Source: Pseudomonadota bacterium
GTDB taxonomy: Bacteria; Pseudomonadota; Alphaproteobacteria; Parvibaculales; Parvibaculaceae
Direction of reading: 5' to 3'
NCBI GenBank assembly: GCA_021780275.1
Contig: JAJXZC010000832.1
Location: 1-9,760, forward strand
DNA length: 9,760 nucleotides
The first letter of the stretch is position 1, and the number at the start of each line of letters is the position of its first letter. Made by a program: the position numbers and the translations under genes. Of the stretch, positions 7,425 through 9,760 are shown piece by piece. Under the pieces are notes generated by a model that did not search any database, was not told where the DNA came from, and was given only the letters and a program-made list of their open reading frames with translations.

Positions 7425-7438
7425 TTGACCTCGATCAA
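7425..7438 (-). promoter_or_regulatory. FNR/FixK-type box upstream of the adh-ftsH-DUF3775 operon
   Basis: The plus strand reads TTGACCTCGATCAA; in the reading direction of the operon it is TTGATCGAGGTCAA. It differs from TTGAT-N4-ATCAA by one base, and the inner bases keep the TTGATC...GTCAA form common in alphaproteobacterial FixK/FnrN sites. It is centred 69 bases upstream of the adh start. It is about 116 bases from the divergent homospermidine synthase start, and about 66 bases upstream of that gene's possible transcription start, so an effect there is less likely. Confidence 0.75.
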
Positions 7439-7462
7439 AGGGATGCCGCGACGTATGCGTTC

Positions 7463-7491
7463 TTTCATTGAGGGCGCTTGTTTTGTATAAC
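7463..7491 (+). promoter_or_regulatory. Possible promoter of homospermidine synthase
   Basis: TATAAC at 7486-7491 is a good -10 (5 of 6). Seventeen bases upstream, TTTCAT (7463-7468) is a poor -35. Predicted start is near 7498, leaving a leader of about 50 bases before the ATG. Confidence 0.35.
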
Positions 7492-7547
7492 GCCTGTGTT
7501 CTCCCTCAGCTCAAGAGGCCCCTCGCGCCATTATGTCGGAAGTGTGA

Positions 7548-8969
7548 ATGATGCCTCTGGAATCCAAGCCCATCGAGTTTCGCGGCCGCATCGTCATGGT
7601 CGGCTTCGGTAGCATCGGACGGGGCGTCTTGCCGCTGATCCTGCGCCATATCGGCGTGACACCCGACCGGATGGTCATCGTCACCGCCGAGGAGGAAGGG
7701 CGGCGCGAGGCGCAGCTCCAGGGTATCCGCTTCATCCTTCAGCCGCTGACGCGCGAAAACTACCACTCGGTTCTGGAGCCGCTGATCGGCAAGGGCGACT
7801 TTCTGCTCAATCTCTCGGTGGACGTGTCGAGCCTTGCGCTGATCAAGCTCTGCCACGAGAAGCACGCGCTCTATCTCGACACCTGCAACGAGCCTTGGCC
7901 GGGACGCTATACGGACGTCACGCTTTCTCCCTCCATGCGCTCGAACTACGCGCTGCGTGAAGAAGCGCTGGAACTCAGGCAGCGGCTCGGGGCAGGCCCG
8001 ACGGCGGTTCTGACCCATGGCGCCAATCCGGGCCTCGTGTCGCATTTCGTCAAGCAGGCCTTGCTCAACCTCGCCGAAGACAAGGAAATCGAGGTCGCGA
8101 AGCCAGCGAGCCGGGCGCAATGGGGCGAGCTGGCGGAAAGGCTTGGCGTCAAGGTCATCCATATCGCGGAGCGCGACACGCAGGTTTCACCCATTCCGAA
8201 ACGCGTCGGCGAGTTCGTCAACACATGGTCCGTCGACGGATTTATTGGCGAAGGCAGCCAGCCTGCCGAGCTTGGCTGGGGCAGCCATGAGCGGCATTTT
8301 CCGGCGGACGGTTTTCGTCATGAGTTTGGTACGGATGTGGCGATCTATCTCGGCCGCCCCGGCGCCTCGACACGCATGCGCAGCTGGACGCCGCTCGAAG
8401 GCCCGTATCACGGCTTCCTGATCACGCACGGGGAGTCGATTTCGATTGCCGACTACCTGTCGCAGAAAGACGGCGAAGAGCTGCGCTACCGGCCGACCGT
8501 CCACTACACCTATCACCCTTGCGATGCCGCCGTTCTCTCCGTTCACGAACTTGCGGGGAAGAACTGGAGGGAGCAGGCGGAGAAGCGCATCATTGTCGAC
8601 GAGATCACCAGCGGCATCGATGAGCTGGGGGTGCTGTTGATGGGGCACGAGCGCGGCGCCTACTGGTACGGATCGCAACTCTCGATCGGCGAGGCGCGGA
8701 GTCTGGCGCCTTATAACAACGCCACCGGATTACAGGTGACGGCTGCCGTTCTCGGAGGAGTCGTCTGGGCGATCGAGAACCCGGATCGCGGCATGGTCGA
8801 ACCCGAGGAAATGGATTTCGAGCGCGTGCTCGATGTGGCCGAGCCCTATCTTGGAAATGTCGTCGGCGTGTATAGCGACTGGACGCCGCTTATGGATCGC
8901 GGGCGGCTCTTTGCCGAAGATCTCGACACCCAGGACCCCTGGCAATTCAAGAATTTCCGCGTGGTCTGA
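7548..8969 (+). CDS. hss: Homospermidine synthase
   Basis: Makes sym-homospermidine from putrescine (and spermidine) by NAD-dependent transfer of an aminobutyl group; homospermidine is a major polyamine of many alphaproteobacteria. The 473-residue length fits the Blastochloris viridis enzyme (477 aa). Seen: Rossmann loop VMVGFGSIGRG (16-26), LLNLSVDVSS (86-95), YLDTCNEPWPG (109-119), THGANPGLVSHF (156-167), NTWSVDGFIGEGSQPAELGWG (225-245) in which Trp227 and Glu235 match the substrate-contacting Trp229 and Glu237 reported for the B. viridis enzyme, YHPCDAA, and SGIDELGVLL near 355. Two ATGs stand in tandem at 7548 and 7551; GGAAG about 6 bases upstream serves either. It is divergent from the alcohol dehydrogenase operon across a 185-base gap. 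Cytosolic, complete, no oddities. Saccharopine dehydrogenase is the related fold, but these motifs are specific. Confidence 0.95.
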   Translation: MMPLESKPIEFRGRIVMVGFGSIGRGVLPLILRHIGVTPDRMVIVTAEEEGRREAQLQGIRFILQPLTRENYHSVLEPLIGKGDFLLNLSVDVSSLALIKLCHEKHALYLDTCNEPWPGRYTDVTLSPSMRSNYALREEALELRQRLGAGPTAVLTHGANPGLVSHFVKQALLNLAEDKEIEVAKPASRAQWGELAERLGVKVIHIAERDTQVSPIPKRVGEFVNTWSVDGFIGEGSQPAELGWGSHERHFPADGFRHEFGTDVAIYLGRPGASTRMRSWTPLEGPYHGFLITHGESISIADYLSQKDGEELRYRPTVHYTYHPCDAAVLSVHELAGKNWREQAEKRIIVDEITSGIDELGVLLMGHERGAYWYGSQLSIGEARSLAPYNNATGLQVTAAVLGGVVWAIENPDRGMVEPEEMDFERVLDVAEPYLGNVVGVYSDWTPLMDRGRLFAEDLDTQDPWQFKNFRVV

Positions 8970-9035
8970 TCGAACGGACCCCTCTTCGATTCAGGCGGCT
9001 TTCCAGCCCGAATGTACGGATTTGCGTGCGCGAGG

Positions 9036-9060
9036 CGAGGCGGCTCGGCGAACCGCCTCG
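9036..9060. repeat. GC-rich inverted repeat after homospermidine synthase
   Basis: CGAGGCGG (9036-9043) pairs with CCGCCTCG (9053-9060) around a 9-base loop. It lies 67 bases after the hss stop. No T tract follows on either strand, so it is not a standard intrinsic terminator. It may still slow polymerase or protect the hss mRNA end. Confidence 0.5.
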
Positions 9061-9073
9061 GCGCGACGTTGCG

Positions 9074-9086
9074 TGACGCTGCGTCA
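9074..9086. promoter_or_regulatory. Perfect short palindrome, possible operator for the thiolase gene
   Basis: TGACGC-T-GCGTCA is a perfect 6+6 palindrome with one central base, 96 bases before the thiolase start. It overlaps a weak -35-like GTGACG (9073-9078), which is 17 bases from a weak -10-like CTTATT (9096-9101). This is the layout of a repressor operator, but I recognise no specific regulator. Confidence 0.3.
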
Positions 9087-9102
9087 ATTCGGATGCTTAT
9101 TA

Positions 9103-9141
9103 CCCCCGCGGTGCCCTCGATTGACGCGGTGCCCACGGGGG
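9103..9141. repeat. Direct and inverted repeats in the probable thiolase leader
   Basis: CGCGGTGCCC occurs twice (9107-9116 and 9125-9134), exactly 18 bases apart. The pair is framed by CCCCCG (9103-9108) and CGGGGG (9136-9141), which can form a 6-bp GC stem. The block ends 40 bases before the thiolase start, so it may be a double protein-binding site or a structured leader. No T tract follows. Otherwise the 8970-9181 gap shows nothing. Confidence 0.5.
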
Positions 9142-9181
9142 CGGAAACTCCCGGCAAATCCGAACACAAAGGGAGATCCCA

Positions 9182-9760
9182 GTGAAAGAAGCATGGATTA
9201 TTGACGCGGCGCGCACGCCGCGCGGCGTCGGCAAGGTCGGCAAGGGCGCGCTCACCGAAGTCCACCCGCAGCGCATTCTCTCGACGGTGCTGAAGGCGCT
9301 GGGCGAGCGCAACAATCTCGACAGCGACGACATCGACGACGTGATCGCCGGTTGCGGCTCGCAGTCGGGCAAGCAGGGCTCCTGCATCGCGCGCATGGCC
9401 GCTCTCGATGCGGGCTGGAAGAACACGGCCCCGGGCTTCTCGCTCGACCGTTTCTGCGGTTCGGGCCTCACGGCTGTGAACCTTGCCGCCATGGGCATCA
9501 TGTCGGGCATGCAGGATCTCGTCGTCGCGGGCGGCGTCGAGTCCATGTCGTATGGTTCGACCCTGCCGCGCACGGGAGGCGCCACGCTCGACAGCCACAA
9601 CCTGCATCTGCGCGAAATCCATCCGCAGCCGCATCAGGGCGTTTGCGCCGATCTCATCGCGACGCTCGAGGGCATCACCCGCGAGGATACGGACAAGCTT
9701 GCCTATCAGAGCCAGCAGCGCGCCGACCATGCGATCCGCAACGGTCATTTTGCGAAGAGC
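9182..9760 (+). CDS. Thiolase / acetyl-CoA C-acyltransferase, N-terminal half (cut by window edge)
   Basis: Thiolases split 3-ketoacyl-CoA with CoA at the end of beta-oxidation, or condense two acetyl-CoA. 193 codons are visible of a usual ~390-400, open to the right edge. Seen: MKEAWIIDAARTPRGVGKVG at the start, the nucleophilic-cysteine block SLDRFCGSGLTAVN with Cys92 (Zoogloea Cys89), VVAGGVESMSYG (114-125), and a cap region following. The catalytic His and second Cys would lie beyond the window. Start is the GTG at 9182 with GGGAG 6 bases upstream (9171-9175). The RTPRGVGKVGKGALTE form (a Gly/Lys loop in place of the common RTPIGKFGG) suggests a beta-oxidation type rather than the PHB-pathway PhaA, but this cannot be settled from the half seen. 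A palindrome and repeats stand in its upstream region. Confidence 0.92.
   Translation, partial: MKEAWIIDAARTPRGVGKVGKGALTEVHPQRILSTVLKALGERNNLDSDDIDDVIAGCGSQSGKQGSCIARMAALDAGWKNTAPGFSLDRFCGSGLTAVNLAAMGIMSGMQDLVVAGGVESMSYGSTLPRTGGATLDSHNLHLREIHPQPHQGVCADLIATLEGITREDTDKLAYQSQQRADHAIRNGHFAKS

Noticed and set aside
6325..7425. Longer alcohol dehydrogenase beginning at the ATG at 7425
   Set aside because: The extra 21 residues are not family-like, there is no ribosome site before that ATG, and it lies at the edge of the FNR/FixK box upstream of the predicted transcript start.
8969..8990. Hairpin ATCGAA/TTCGAT right after the hss stop as a terminator
   Set aside because: The stem is only 6 bp, A/T-rich at its ends, and no T tract follows.
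8846..9748. A 300-codon minus-strand open frame over the hss end, the gap and the thiolase gene
   Set aside because: It spans two unrelated genes and the repeat-rich gap, and its product resembles no family. The plus strand carries the conserved thiolase motifs.

Overview
The window looks like chromosome of a high-GC alphaproteobacterium. The grounds are strong G/C preference at third codon positions, a bacterial homospermidine synthase of the Blastochloris type, a DUF3775 protein, and TTGAT-N4-ATCAA-like FNR/FixK boxes. A Rhizobiales- or Parvibaculum-like host fits, but no marker here fixes the genus. I see no tRNA, rRNA, insertion sequence, CRISPR array or phage gene.

Layout. 1-512 (minus): 5' part of a phosphoenolpyruvate synthase gene that runs off the left edge. 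672-1868 plus stop at 669-671 (minus): FMNH2-dependent alkanesulfonate monooxygenase SsuD, with a good rho-independent terminator behind it. 2057-4057 (plus): a two-domain protein, protein-L-isoaspartate O-methyltransferase fused to an erythromycin-esterase-like domain. 7362 down to 4061 (minus): a tight three-gene operon of Zn-dependent alcohol dehydrogenase, a membrane FtsH paralogue and a DUF3775 protein. It meets the fusion gene tail to tail with a 3-base gap. 7548-8969 (plus): homospermidine synthase, divergent from the operon. 9182-9760 (plus): 5' part of a thiolase gene that runs off the right edge.

How it may work together. Three of the four intergenic gaps hold a 14-bp FNR/FixK-like palindrome with 9 of the 10 consensus bases. 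They precede the PEP synthase gene (581-594), the fusion gene (1993-2006, the weakest case) and the adh-ftsH operon (7425-7438). Each lies near the position expected for class II activation of a plausible -10 box. I infer that most of the window is a low-oxygen or stress-survival module: carbon salvage (PEP synthase), redox balance (alcohol dehydrogenase), membrane protein quality control (FtsH), repair of aged proteins (Pcm) and an esterase-like domain of unknown substrate. SsuD, homospermidine synthase and the thiolase look like ordinary metabolic genes beside it. The regulon is inferred from sequence motifs and has no experimental support here.
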